DNA of 64,000 nt, from assembly GCF_014764445.1 (NCBI RefSeq), contig NZ_CP061721.1, positions 1,116,001-1,180,000 on the forward strand, in the 5' to 3' direction. The notes beneath the pieces were generated by a model. It did not search any database. It saw only the letters and a program-made list of their open reading frames with translations, and was not told the DNA's origin. The position numbers were made by a program, and so were the translations under genes. Below, in pieces: positions 17,366-25,868 of the stretch. The stretch comes from Pseudarthrobacter sp. BIM B-2242 (lineage in GTDB: Bacteria > Actinomycetota > Actinomycetes > Actinomycetales > Micrococcaceae). Position 1 is the first letter of the stretch. Every line of letters begins with the position of its first letter.

Positions 17366-17447
17366 GGGGACGTCGCAACTGGCGTTGGGTGGCTTAACCA
17401 CCAGGGAGCGGCAATCACGAAGACCACGGATCGTACGCCTGGGCCGA
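17366..17447 (+). ncRNA. ZTP (pfl) riboswitch upstream of glyA
   Basis: The leader carries the conserved blocks of the pfl motif in order: CGCAACTGGCG (17374-17384), a GGTGG/CCACC hairpin followed by AGGGAGCGG (17389-17411), a variable linker, then CGCCTGGGC (17436-17444), which forms the terminal hairpin and pseudoknot. ZTP/ZMP accumulates when 10-formyl-tetrahydrofolate is short and normally switches such genes on. glyA and folD, the downstream genes, make one-carbon folates, exactly the known regulon. I see no classical terminator between the aptamer and glyA (17448-17596), so the expression platform is unclear. Confidence 0.93.
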
Positions 17448-17596
17448 GGGTCATGTCTTGCCGGACACATGCTGCAACCCTGCGGGAAAACAGCACCATT
17501 CTGTGCACTTTTACGCTCTGTCATTTCGGGGCGGCGGAGTGTGCCAGCCGGTAGCCTGACCTTAGCAGTGCCCGTATCCCTAGCCAGGAGTTTTTC

Positions 17597-18895
17597 GTGA
17601 CTACTACCGCCACCACAACAGCCGAAGTCAGCAATCAGCCGCTGGCCGAACTCGATCCCGAAATCGCCGCAGTCCTTGAGCAGGAACTTGGCCGCCAGCG
17701 CGGCACCCTGGAAATGATCGCCTCCGAAAACTTCGCCCCGCGCGCCGTGATGGAAGCCCAGGGTTCGGTCCTCACGAACAAGTACGCCGAGGGCTACCCG
17801 GGCCGCCGCTACTACGGCGGCTGCGAATACGTCGATGTCGCCGAGCAACTGGCCATCGATCGCGTCAAGGCCCTGTTCGGCGCCGAGTACGCCAACGTCC
17901 AGCCGCACTCCGGTGCGCAGGCCAACGCCGCCGCACTGTCCGCCATGATCACCCCCGGCGATAAGATCCTGGGCCTGTCCCTGGCCCACGGCGGCCACCT
18001 GACCCACGGCATGAAGCTCAACTTCTCCGGCAAGCTGTACAACGTGGCTGCCTACCAGGTGGAGCAGGACACCTTCCGGGTGGACATGGACAAACTGCGC
18101 GAGCAGGCCATCGCCGAGAAGCCCCAGGTCATCATCGCCGGCTGGTCCGCCTACCCCCGCCAGCTGGACTTCGCCGCCTTCCGCTCCATCGCCGATGAAG
18201 TGGGCGCGCTCCTCTGGACTGACATGGCACACTTCGCCGGCCTGGTTGCAGCCGGTCTGCACCCGAGCCCGGTGCCGTACTCCGACGTCGTGACCTCCAC
18301 AGTGCACAAGACCCTCGCCGGTCCGCGGTCCGGTGTGATCCTGGCCAAGCAGGAGTGGGCCAAGAAGCTCAACTCCAACGTGTTCCCGGGCCAGCAGGGC
18401 GGTCCGCTGATGCACGTCATTGCCGCCAAGGCCGTGGCGTTCAAGATTGCCGGCACCCAGGAGTTCAAGGAGCGCCAGGAGCGTGTCCTGGAAGGCGCCA
18501 GGATCATCGCCGACCGGCTCAACCAAGCTGACGTCGCCGAAGCAGGCGTCTCCGTCCTCACCGGCGGCACCGACGTGCACCTGGTCCTGGTGGACCTGCG
18601 AAACTCGCAGCTTGACGGCCAGCAGGCCGAGGATCTCCTGCACTCGGTTGGCATCACCGTTAACCGCAACGCCGTCCCGTTCGACCCCCGCCCGCCGATG
18701 GTCACCTCCGGCCTGCGGATCGGCACTCCCGCCCTGGCCACCCGCGGCTTCGGTGCTGCGGAATTCACGGAGGTGGCCGAGATCATTGCCACCGCCCTGA
18801 AGGCAGGCTCCGCCACCGACGTTGAGGCTCTGCAGTCCCGCGTTGACAAGCTCGCCGCCGACTTCCCGCTGTACCCGCAGCACGAGCAGTGGTGA
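17597..18895 (+). CDS. glyA: Serine hydroxymethyltransferase
   Basis: PLP enzyme converting serine and tetrahydrofolate to glycine and 5,10-methylene-tetrahydrofolate in the cytosol. It has 432 residues, normal length. The start is GTG 17597 with CAGGAG six bases upstream. Signatures include [28 protein letters not shown] (read from about residue 39), the Asp-His pair in [10 protein letters not shown], and the PLP lysine in [14 protein letters not shown]. Phe-Pro-Gly-Gln-Gly-Gly (VFPGQQGG) is intact. It is followed by folD after four bases, and is expected to be controlled by the ZTP riboswitch. Confidence 0.98.
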   Translation: MTTTATTTAEVSNQPLAELDPEIAAVLEQELGRQRGTLEMIASENFAPRAVMEAQGSVLTNKYAEGYPGRRYYGGCEYVDVAEQLAIDRVKALFGAEYANVQPHSGAQANAAALSAMITPGDKILGLSLAHGGHLTHGMKLNFSGKLYNVAAYQVEQDTFRVDMDKLREQAIAEKPQVIIAGWSAYPRQLDFAAFRSIADEVGALLWTDMAHFAGLVAAGLHPSPVPYSDVVTSTVHKTLAGPRSGVILAKQEWAKKLNSNVFPGQQGGPLMHVIAAKAVAFKIAGTQEFKERQERVLEGARIIADRLNQADVAEAGVSVLTGGTDVHLVLVDLRNSQLDGQQAEDLLHSVGITVNRNAVPFDPRPPMVTSGLRIGTPALATRGFGAAEFTEVAEIIATALKAGSATDVEALQSRVDKLAADFPLYPQHEQW

Positions 18896-18899
18896 TCCC

Positions 18900-19817
18900 A
18901 TGACCAAGACCCAAACTGCCAAGATTCTTGACGGCAAGGCAGCCGCAGCAAGCATCAAGTCTGAGCTCGTTGAGCGTGTCGCGGCCCTGAAGGCCAAAGG
19001 CGTTGTCCCCGGCATTGCCACCGTCCTCGTGGGCGCGGACCCGGCCTCGCAGCTCTACGTGTCCATGAAGCACAAACAGTCAGCGGCGATCGGGATGAAC
19101 TCGATCCAGCGTGAGCTGCCGGCGGATGCCACCCAGGAGCAGGTCGAGGCCCTCATTGACGAACTCAATGCGGACCCTGCCTGCCACGGGTACATCGTGC
19201 AGTTGCCGTTGCCCAAGCATTTGGACACCGACGCCATCCTGGAGCGGATCGACCCCGACAAGGACGCCGACGGCCTGCATCCGACCAACCTGGGCCGGCT
19301 GGTGCTCAACGTCAGCGGTGAAATCACATCGCCGCTGCCTTGCACGCCGCGCGGCGTTATTGAGCTCCTGGAGCGCAACGGCTACAGCCTTGCGGGCAAG
19401 CACGTAGTGGTGGTGGGCCGCGGTGTCACCGTCGGCCGCACCATCGGGTTGCTGCTCACGCGCCGGTCCGTGAACGCCACCGTGACGCTGACGCATACCG
19501 GCACCGAGAACCTCTCGGAGCTGCTGCGCCAGGCCGACGTCATTGTGGGCGCGGCGGGTGCCAAGCACATCGTCAAGGCCGCCGACGTCAAACCCGGTGC
19601 CGCGCTGCTGGACGTCGGTGTCACCCGTGAAACCGATGCCGAGACGGGCAAGAGCAAGGTCCACGGGGATATCGAGCCTGCCGCAGCGGACGTGGCCGGC
19701 TGGATTTCGCCGAACCCCGGCGGCGTCGGCCCCATGACCGTGGCGCTTCTGATGACCAACGTGGTCGAAGCCGCGGAACGCCACGTGGCACAGAAGAACG
19801 GCGCGGAAACCGCCTAG
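18900..19817 (+). CDS. folD: Methylenetetrahydrofolate dehydrogenase / methenyltetrahydrofolate cyclohydrolase
   Basis: Bifunctional enzyme taking methylene-tetrahydrofolate to 10-formyl-tetrahydrofolate via NADP-dependent oxidation and hydrolysis. ATG 18900 ([10 protein letters not shown]) gives 305 residues and lies four bases after the glyA stop. The catalytic Lys is in [13 protein letters not shown], the PLP-like substrate motif is [10 protein letters not shown], and the dinucleotide loop is [11 protein letters not shown]. The closing signature [14 protein letters not shown] is intact. It acts directly after GlyA and its product is the substrate of PurU across the divergent promoter region. 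A strong terminator follows. Confidence 0.98.
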   Translation: MTKTQTAKILDGKAAAASIKSELVERVAALKAKGVVPGIATVLVGADPASQLYVSMKHKQSAAIGMNSIQRELPADATQEQVEALIDELNADPACHGYIVQLPLPKHLDTDAILERIDPDKDADGLHPTNLGRLVLNVSGEITSPLPCTPRGVIELLERNGYSLAGKHVVVVGRGVTVGRTIGLLLTRRSVNATVTLTHTGTENLSELLRQADVIVGAAGAKHIVKAADVKPGAALLDVGVTRETDAETGKSKVHGDIEPAAADVAGWISPNPGGVGPMTVALLMTNVVEAAERHVAQKNGAETA

Positions 19818-19840
19818 CGGCACCGCGCGCGAATATCGTC

Positions 19841-19886
19841 CGACGGCGGCCCGTACCTTCTTGACGGAAGGTGCGGGCCGCCGTCG
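19841..19886 (+). terminator. Terminator after folD
   Basis: 20-bp arms (19841-19860 and 19867-19886) pair with one G-U wobble around a 6-base loop, starting 24 bases past the folD stop. It ends the riboswitch-glyA-folD transcript. Confidence 0.85.
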
Positions 19887-19967
19887 GGCGTTAAGGACCA
19901 TGTGCGAGTCCCCTTTCACATTCAGGGGCGCTCCACTAGTCTGCGGAGGGTGCACAACAAAGCCATC

Positions 19968-20927
19968 ATGTCCTCCACCTCTTCAGACGGCCTTCGCGCC
20001 CGGCAGGGAACGGTCATCGCCGCGGAGGACTTGCGGAAGACCTATGGCGATGTCGCCGCCGTCGACGGGATTTCGTTCAGCGTTCCCGCGGGGGAGTCCT
20101 TCGGCCTGCTCGGCCCGAACGGGGCGGGCAAATCCACCACCATGAAAATGATCGGCGCGGTCACCCAGCGCACGTCCGGGAAACTCAGCATCATGGGCCT
20201 GGACCCTGACAGCCACGGCCCGGAAGTCCGGGCGCACCTGGGAGTGGTGCCCCAGCAGGACAACCTGGACGAGGAGCTTCGCGTCCGGGACAACCTCCTC
20301 GTCTATGGCCGCTACTTCGGACTGCCGATGAGCTACCTGAAGCCGAAGGCTGACGAGCTGCTCGAATTCGCCCAGCTCACGGACAAGGCGAAGTCCAAGG
20401 TGGACACGCTGTCCGGCGGTATGAAGCGGCGGCTGACCATCGCCCGTTCGCTGATCAATGAACCGCAGATCCTGCTCCTGGACGAGCCCACCACCGGGCT
20501 GGACCCGCAGGCACGGCATATCCTGTGGGACCGCCTCTTCCGGCTCAAGGAACAGGGCGTCACACTGATCCTGACCACGCATTACATGGATGAGGCCGAG
20601 CAGCTGTGCGACAGGCTGATCGTGGTGGACAAGGGCAGGATCATGGCCGAGGGATCGCCGGCGCAGCTGATCCGCGAGCACTCCACCAGGGAAGTGCTGG
20701 AGCTGCGCTTCGGCTCCGAACGCAACTCCACGATCGGGCCGGAGCTCCAGGGGATCGGGGAGCGCCTTGAGGCGCTCCCGGACCGGGTGCTGATTTACGC
20801 GTCCGACGGCGAGGCGGCCCTTGAGCAGGTCTCTTCCCGCGGCCTGCGGCCGGTGACCTCGTTGGTGCGCCGGTCCTCGTTGGAGGACGTGTTCCTGCGT
20901 CTGACCGGCCGGAGCCTCGTTGACTGA
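19968..20927 (+). CDS. ABC-2 exporter ATP-binding protein (NodI/DrrA-like)
   Basis: Cytoplasmic ATPase of about 319 residues. Walker A GPNGAGKST, signature LSGGMKRRL and Walker B LLLDEPTTGLDP are intact, and the C-terminal 80 residues form the extra domain of exporter ATPases. ATG 19968 (MSSTSSDGLRARQ) is preferred; a GTG at 19950 directly abuts its only possible ribosome site. It is the first of a three-gene unit with two different permeases. NodI/DrrA relatives export polyketides, lipo-oligosaccharides or drugs; the substrate here is unknown. Confidence 0.93.
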   Translation: MSSTSSDGLRARQGTVIAAEDLRKTYGDVAAVDGISFSVPAGESFGLLGPNGAGKSTTMKMIGAVTQRTSGKLSIMGLDPDSHGPEVRAHLGVVPQQDNLDEELRVRDNLLVYGRYFGLPMSYLKPKADELLEFAQLTDKAKSKVDTLSGGMKRRLTIARSLINEPQILLLDEPTTGLDPQARHILWDRLFRLKEQGVTLILTTHYMDEAEQLCDRLIVVDKGRIMAEGSPAQLIREHSTREVLELRFGSERNSTIGPELQGIGERLEALPDRVLIYASDGEAALEQVSSRGLRPVTSLVRRSSLEDVFLRLTGRSLVD

Positions 20928-21780
20928 GAAGGCGGCCACGGACGCCCCTGGTACCGCGGGCGTCCGAGCCCATTCCCCGGATGTTTCCGCGGCCAGGGCG
21001 CGCCGTTGGGGCGCCTTCTACTATGCCGAGCAGGTCCTCCGCGTGATGAAGGGCTATGGCTGGTCCATCCTGATGTACAGCGTGGGCCAGCCGGTGGCCT
21101 ACCTGTTCGCGATGGGCGTGGGACTGGCCACGCTGGTGGACTCCGGGGACGCGGGAGCCTTCGGCGGGGTCAGCTATCTGACCTTCATCGCACCTGCACT
21201 CCTGGTTTCGGCGGCGGTCATGACCGCCGCCAACGAGTTCACCTTTCCGGTCATGGACGGTTTCAAGTGGCGCCGGATCTACTACGGACCGCACGCCTCC
21301 CCGCTGACCCCGCAGCAGATTGCCGCCGGGCAGATCATGGCTGTGGCGTTGCGCCTGTTCCTGCAGTCCGCCATCTACTTCGGGGCAGTTGCACTGTTCG
21401 GCGCCTCGCCGTCCGGCTGGGGCTGGGCGGGCATCGCGGTGGCCACTCTCGCGGGGCTGGCCTTCGGTTTGCCGCTGATGGCCTACTCTGCGTCGATCAA
21501 GGATGACCAGGGCCAGTTCGCGCTGGTCATGCGTTTCATCGTGATGCCGCTCTTCCTCTTCTCCGGAACTTTTTTCCCGCTGGACACGCTGCCCCTTGCG
21601 GTCCGCTGGATCGGCTGGATCTCGCCCATCTGGCACGGCACTGAACTGGGGCGGGTGGTCAGTTACGGATACCAGGAACCGCCGGTCCTTACGCTCGTGC
21701 ACATCGTGGTGCTCGTGGCACTCGCGGCCATCGGCTGGATCCTCACCAAACGGCAGTTCATCCGGAGGATGGGGCAGTGA
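20920..21780 (+). CDS. ABC-2 type permease, first subunit
   Basis: Membrane subunit of 286 residues with about six helices, NodJ-like (YLTFIAPALLVSAAVMTAANE; FPVMDGFKWRRIYYG). The frame opens at TTG 20920, overlapping the ATPase stop by eight bases, so the unit is translationally coupled; no better start precedes the basic stretch ARARRWGAFYYAE. It ends GTGA, sharing bases with the next gene. The pair of distinct permeases suggests a heterodimeric channel. Confidence 0.9.
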   Translation: MTEKAATDAPGTAGVRAHSPDVSAARARRWGAFYYAEQVLRVMKGYGWSILMYSVGQPVAYLFAMGVGLATLVDSGDAGAFGGVSYLTFIAPALLVSAAVMTAANEFTFPVMDGFKWRRIYYGPHASPLTPQQIAAGQIMAVALRLFLQSAIYFGAVALFGASPSGWGWAGIAVATLAGLAFGLPLMAYSASIKDDQGQFALVMRFIVMPLFLFSGTFFPLDTLPLAVRWIGWISPIWHGTELGRVVSYGYQEPPVLTLVHIVVLVALAAIGWILTKRQFIRRMGQ

Positions 21781-22643
21781 GCATGGCTACCGGCCCCGGC
21801 TCCGGTATCGCCGGCCCTGGCGGTCCCGGCCCCACTGTCACCGAGGAAGCGCGGAACAGGACGTTCGGCCCGCTGTATTCACGCAACGCCAAAGCCGTCA
21901 TCTCCCGGGGGCTGATGGCCACGTGGAGAAGCAACTGGCTGGTGATGCTCTCCGGCTTCTTTGAGCCGGTACTGTTCCTGATCGCCATGGGTGTGGGCCT
22001 CGGTTCCATCGTCGGAGCGGTGCAGGGGCCCGACGGGACGGAAATCAGCTACGCCGCCTACATCGCGCCTGCGCTGCTTGCCGTGTCCGCCATGAACGGG
22101 GCTGTCTACGACTCGACGTGGAACGTCTTCTTCAAGATGAACTTCGCCAAGCTGTACCAGGGCATGCTGTACACGTCCCTAGGTCCGCTGGACGTGGCAT
22201 TCGGCGAGATCTTCCTCGCGCTCCTGCGCGGCCTGCTTTACGCCACCGGGTTCACGGCGGTGATGGGACTGATGGGCCTGATCACCACGCCATGGGCCCT
22301 CCTGATGATTCCTGCGTCGGTGCTCATCGCCTTCGGCTTCGCCAGCATGGGGATGGCAATCACAAGCTTCCTGAAGACCTTCCAGCAGATGGACTGGATC
22401 AACTTCTTTATGCTGCCCATGTTCCTGTTCAGCGCCACGTTCTACCCGCTCAGCGTCTACCCGCAGTTCATCCAATGGCTGATCCAGGCCATGCCCCTCT
22501 GGCACGGGGTGGAGCTGCTGCGCCAGATCAGCGTGGGCGTGTTTACGCCGGCCACAGCCATCCACATCGGGTACTACCTGGTGATGACAGCCCTGGGCAT
22601 GCTGCTGACAACCATGCGCCTGCGGAAGCTCTTCCTGAAATAG
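21777..22643 (+). CDS. ABC-2 type permease, second subunit
   Basis: Membrane protein of 288 residues with six predicted helices and the same ABC-2/NodJ pattern as its neighbour (ISYAAYIAPALLAVSAMNGAVYDSTWNVF; FPLSVYPQF-like segment in outer loop). The N-terminus is Gly/Pro-rich. GTG 21777 overlaps the preceding stop (GTGA). It probably arose by duplication of the first permease and pairs with it. An intergenic palindrome follows eight bases after the stop. Confidence 0.9.
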   Translation: MSMATGPGSGIAGPGGPGPTVTEEARNRTFGPLYSRNAKAVISRGLMATWRSNWLVMLSGFFEPVLFLIAMGVGLGSIVGAVQGPDGTEISYAAYIAPALLAVSAMNGAVYDSTWNVFFKMNFAKLYQGMLYTSLGPLDVAFGEIFLALLRGLLYATGFTAVMGLMGLITTPWALLMIPASVLIAFGFASMGMAITSFLKTFQQMDWINFFMLPMFLFSATFYPLSVYPQFIQWLIQAMPLWHGVELLRQISVGVFTPATAIHIGYYLVMTALGMLLTTMRLRKLFLK

Positions 22644-22650
22644 CCCACCC

Positions 22651-22712
22651 CAACTAAGTAGCGCTATCTGTCGTTCTGAGGCGTCAAAACGTCAGTTAGC
22701 GCTACTTAGTTG
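22651..22712. repeat. Intergenic palindrome related to the one at 16369-16428
   Basis: Outer arms 22651-22679 and 22684-22712 match at 26 of 29 paired positions, from CAACTAAGTAGCGCTA at the outside to CGTTTTGA near the loop. AAGTAG at the end and TAA-TG-CGTTTTGA near the centre are shared with the 16-kb palindrome. It directly follows the ABC permease stop and may double as a terminator. Confidence 0.88.
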
Positions 22713-22785
22713 GGGGAAGAGGTGAAGGTGTTCGCCGGGGGTGGAAGGTGCAAAAGGGCCCTGCCGGGTTTGAGACAATGAACCC

Positions 22786-23349
22786 ATGCAATCTCTGGGT
22801 AACCCACAGTCTCCGTCCGGCCGGTCCAAGGGCGGCTTCTCCATGCTGCGGATCAGCGGCCCGGGGATGATGGTCTTCATCATCGCCTTCCTGGTTGCCG
22901 TGATCTTCGCCGCCAACCAGAACGACGTCGTGGGCTGGGTTGTTGCGGTCATCGCCGCCTTCTGGCTCGCGCTGGCGGCCTTTGTGGTGTTCAGCATCCA
23001 GAAGGCAGCCAAGAAAGCCGGTGCCAAGCTCACGGAAGCCCAGAACGCCTTCAACAGCGCAGCCGGCCGCGCGCCGTCGTCGTCCTCTGCCGATCATGGC
23101 GGCACCCGGCTGGTCACGGAACGGAGCGAGGCGGACGACGTCCGGGACCTCAAGCTGGACCACTCCTTCAAGATCGTGCAGGTGCAGATCCGGGTGGTGG
23201 AGGAGGAACGGGCCAAGGGCGAGGCTGCGGACCAGGACACCATCCGCCGCGCGCTGGAGACCATCGAGATCACCGCCACCAACGCCCGGGACATGATCCG
23301 CTCCGCAGGCGGCACCGGGGACCCGGTCAGCGGAACCATCATCGACTAG
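22786..23349 (+). CDS. Small membrane protein with two N-terminal helices
   Basis: Unrecognised, 187 residues. After about 25 polar residues come two closely spaced helices (MMVFIIAFLVAVIFAAN; VVGWVVAVIAAFWLALAAF), a hairpin in the membrane. The remaining 110 residues are charged, predicted helical and cytoplasmic, with a Ser-rich break (PSSSSADHGG). Its place before xthA, with its stop two bases from the xthA start, suggests co-transcription but not a repair role. Confidence 0.8.
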   Translation: MQSLGNPQSPSGRSKGGFSMLRISGPGMMVFIIAFLVAVIFAANQNDVVGWVVAVIAAFWLALAAFVVFSIQKAAKKAGAKLTEAQNAFNSAAGRAPSSSSADHGGTRLVTERSEADDVRDLKLDHSFKIVQVQIRVVEEERAKGEAADQDTIRRALETIEITATNARDMIRSAGGTGDPVSGTIID

Positions 23350-23350
23350 A

Positions 23351-24193
23351 GTGGTGCGGGTGAGTTCGGCATTGGAGAAGGATTACCTTCGCATCGCATC
23401 AGTCAACGTCAACGGCCTTCGGGCTGCCTACAGGAACGGGATGGCGGCCTGGCTGGAGCCGCGCGAAGTGGACATTCTCTGCCTCCAGGAAGTCCGTGCA
23501 CCTGACGCGATCGTCCGGGAGTTGCTGGGCGAGGGCTGGCACATCCTGCACGCCGAAGCCGAAGCGAAAGGCCGCGCCGGAGTGGCAATTGCGTCCCGCG
23601 ACGAACCGCTGGCCACCCGTCACGGCATCGGCGACGATTACTTCGCCACTGCCGGCCGGTGGGTGGAAGCCGATTTCAGGCTGACCGACGCCGGCGGCAA
23701 CCCCGTGCACCTGACCGTTGCCAGCGCCTACGTGCACTCCGGCGACGTCGGAACCCCCAAACAGGTGGACAAGTACCGGTTCCTGGACGCCATGAGCACC
23801 CGCCTGCCGGAACTCACCAAACACAGCGACCACGCACTGGTGGTGGGCGACCTCAACGTCGGCCACACCGAGCGTGACATCAAGAACTGGAAGGGCAACG
23901 TCAAGAAGGCTGGCTTCCTGCCCGAAGAACGCGCCTACTTTGACCGCTTCTTCGGTGAGGACATCGGCTGGAAAGATGTCCACCGGGGCCTGGCGGGCGA
24001 CGTCGACGGCCCCTACACCTGGTGGTCACAGCGTGGCCAGGCGTTCGACAACGACACCGGTTGGCGCATTGATTACCACCTGGCAACCCCGGACCTCGCC
24101 GCTGCCGCCTTCTCGGCAGTCGTGGACCGGGCGCCCTCGTGGGACACACGCTTCTCTGACCATGCCCCGCTGGTAGTGGACTACCGGCTCTAG
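23351..24193 (+). CDS. xthA: Exodeoxyribonuclease III (AP endonuclease family)
   Basis: Base-excision repair nuclease, about 280 residues. Catalytic motifs are in order: RIASVNVNGLRAA, CLQEVRA (metal Glu), AYVHSGD, VVGDLNVGHTERDIKNW (Asp/Asn pair), RIDYHLATP and the terminal SDHAPLVVDY (Asp-His). The start is a choice of GTG codons at 23351 or 23360; neither has a strong ribosome site, which suggests coupling to the preceding gene. trpS follows after 18 bases. Confidence 0.94.
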   Translation: MVRVSSALEKDYLRIASVNVNGLRAAYRNGMAAWLEPREVDILCLQEVRAPDAIVRELLGEGWHILHAEAEAKGRAGVAIASRDEPLATRHGIGDDYFATAGRWVEADFRLTDAGGNPVHLTVASAYVHSGDVGTPKQVDKYRFLDAMSTRLPELTKHSDHALVVGDLNVGHTERDIKNWKGNVKKAGFLPEERAYFDRFFGEDIGWKDVHRGLAGDVDGPYTWWSQRGQAFDNDTGWRIDYHLATPDLAAAAFSAVVDRAPSWDTRFSDHAPLVVDYRL

Positions 24194-24211
24194 ATCCTAA
24201 GGTTCCAACGA

Positions 24212-25252
24212 ATGACCAGCTCAACCTCACACGGCCGCAAGCGGATCCTCTCCGGCGCCAAGCCCACGGCCGACTCCCTGCACCTGGGCAACTACATCGG
24301 CGCGGTCCGCAACTGGGTGGACATGCAATCCGCCTACGACGCCGTGTTCTTTATCCCCGATCTCCACGCCATCACCGTGGACTTCGATCCCGCGGAACTC
24401 AGCAACCGCACCCGCGTGGTGGCGGCCCAGTACATTGCTGCCGGCATCGACCCGGACAAGTGCATCTTCTTCGTCCAGTCCCATGTCCCGGAACATGCGC
24501 AGCTGGCGTGGGCGCTGAACTGCATCACGGGATTCGGCGAAGCCTCCCGCATGACCCAGTTCAAGGACAAGACCCAAAAGGCCGGCGCCGACGCCGCCAC
24601 GCTGGGACTGTTCGCCTACCCCACTCTGATGGCTGCCGATATCCTGCTGTACCAGACCGACCTGGTACCGGTAGGGGAGGACCAGCGGCAGCACCTGGAG
24701 CTGACCCGGAACCTGGCCCAGCGCTTCAACACGCGCTTCGGCGAGACCTTCACCGTGCCCGAGGCCACTATCCTCAAGGCCAGCGCCAAGATCTACGACC
24801 TGCAGAACCCCACCGCCAAGATGTCGAAAACGGGGGAGTCGCCCAACGGGTCCATCCAGCTGCTGGAAGACCCAAAGCTCGCGGCGAAGCGGATCAAGTC
24901 AGCCGTCACCGACACCGGCACCGAGATCCGGTTTGACCTCGAGGAAAAGCCGGGCGTCTCCAACCTGCTGACCATCTATTCCTCCCTCACGGGCAAGTCC
25001 ATAGCGGACCTTGAAGCCGAGTACCAGGGCAAGATGTACGGCCACCTGAAGGTTGACCTCGCCGAGGTGATGGTGGAGTTCATTACGCCGCTTCGGAACC
25101 GCACCAACGAGCTGATGGCCGACCCCGCCGAGCTGGACCGGCTCCTGGCCAAGGGTGCAGAGCGTGCCCGCGAAATCGCTTCCGTGACCCTCAGCCAGGT
25201 CTACGAACGGATGGGTTTCCTGCCGTCCCTGAGCCTGGCCGGAGTCCGCTAG
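24212..25252 (+). CDS. trpS: Tryptophanyl-tRNA synthetase
   Basis: Charges tRNA-Trp with tryptophan; class I synthetase of 346 residues, normal length. The HIGH-equivalent is [15 protein letters not shown] near the N-terminus and the KMSKS-equivalent is [12 protein letters not shown] (about 205). The ATP/tryptophan pocket motif [15 protein letters not shown] is intact. No T-box or leader is visible; it lies 18 bases after xthA and is followed by the 2H phosphoesterase gene four bases on. Confidence 0.98.
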   Translation: MTSSTSHGRKRILSGAKPTADSLHLGNYIGAVRNWVDMQSAYDAVFFIPDLHAITVDFDPAELSNRTRVVAAQYIAAGIDPDKCIFFVQSHVPEHAQLAWALNCITGFGEASRMTQFKDKTQKAGADAATLGLFAYPTLMAADILLYQTDLVPVGEDQRQHLELTRNLAQRFNTRFGETFTVPEATILKASAKIYDLQNPTAKMSKTGESPNGSIQLLEDPKLAAKRIKSAVTDTGTEIRFDLEEKPGVSNLLTIYSSLTGKSIADLEAEYQGKMYGHLKVDLAEVMVEFITPLRNRTNELMADPAELDRLLAKGAERAREIASVTLSQVYERMGFLPSLSLAGVR

Positions 25253-25256
25253 AGCA

Positions 25257-25868
25257 ATGCCTGCCGCCAGCACTGCCAGCGAAGGAATGAGCGTAGGCGT
25301 CATTCTGGGGTTCCCGCCTGCCATCGCCAAGGAACTGCAGCGTTGGCGTGCCTCGTTCGGGGATCCGATGGCCGGGGTGGTACCGGCCCACATCACCCTT
25401 GTCACCACCACCCTGACGGACGACTGGGAAGCCACCCGCGAACACGTCCGTAAGGTGGCGCGCAGCCAGTCCCCGTTTATGGTGACCATCTCCGGTACAG
25501 GCACGTTCCGGCCGGTCTCCCCGGTGGTGTACATCAACGTTGAAGAGGGCTTCGACGCGTGCGTTGACCTGCACCGGAAACTGCAGACCGGACCGCTCGA
25601 GCGGGAGCTGCCCTTCTCCTACCACCCGCACGTCACCATCGCCCATGATGTTGCCCCCGAGAGCCTCGACGAGGCCGAAACGGTGCTTGAAAGTTACCGG
25701 GCCACCTTCCCTGTGGTTAGCATGGGACTCTACGAGCACGATGCTGAAGGCATTTGGCAGCTACGGGAAGAGTTGGACTTTGGGACCGAAACTGACGACG
25801 ACGGCGGGACCGGTGGCACCAAAACAGCAGCGGACGCCGGCGCAAACGGAGCCACCGCTCCCCACTGA
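25257..25868 (+). CDS. 2'-5' RNA ligase-like (2H phosphoesterase) protein
   Basis: About 203 residues. The two HxT/S motifs that define the 2H superfamily are HITLVTTTL and HVTIAHDVA, about 85 residues apart, so the active site is complete. Bacterial relatives hydrolyse cyclic phosphates on RNA ends or nucleotides; the true substrate is not known. The ATG at 25257 is 4 bases after trpS; MSVGVILGF at 25287 is an alternative start. The last third is a low-complexity Asp/Gly/Thr tail that overlaps the next gene's start. Confidence 0.85.
   Translation: MPAASTASEGMSVGVILGFPPAIAKELQRWRASFGDPMAGVVPAHITLVTTTLTDDWEATREHVRKVARSQSPFMVTISGTGTFRPVSPVVYINVEEGFDACVDLHRKLQTGPLERELPFSYHPHVTIAHDVAPESLDEAETVLESYRATFPVVSMGLYEHDAEGIWQLREELDFGTETDDDGGTGGTKTAADAGANGATAPH

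Noticed and set aside
17333..19021. Open frame of 562 codons on the minus strand, antisense to glyA
   Set aside because: It is a by-product of GC-rich third positions: no family resemblance, and it covers glyA and the ZTP aptamer, which are certain.
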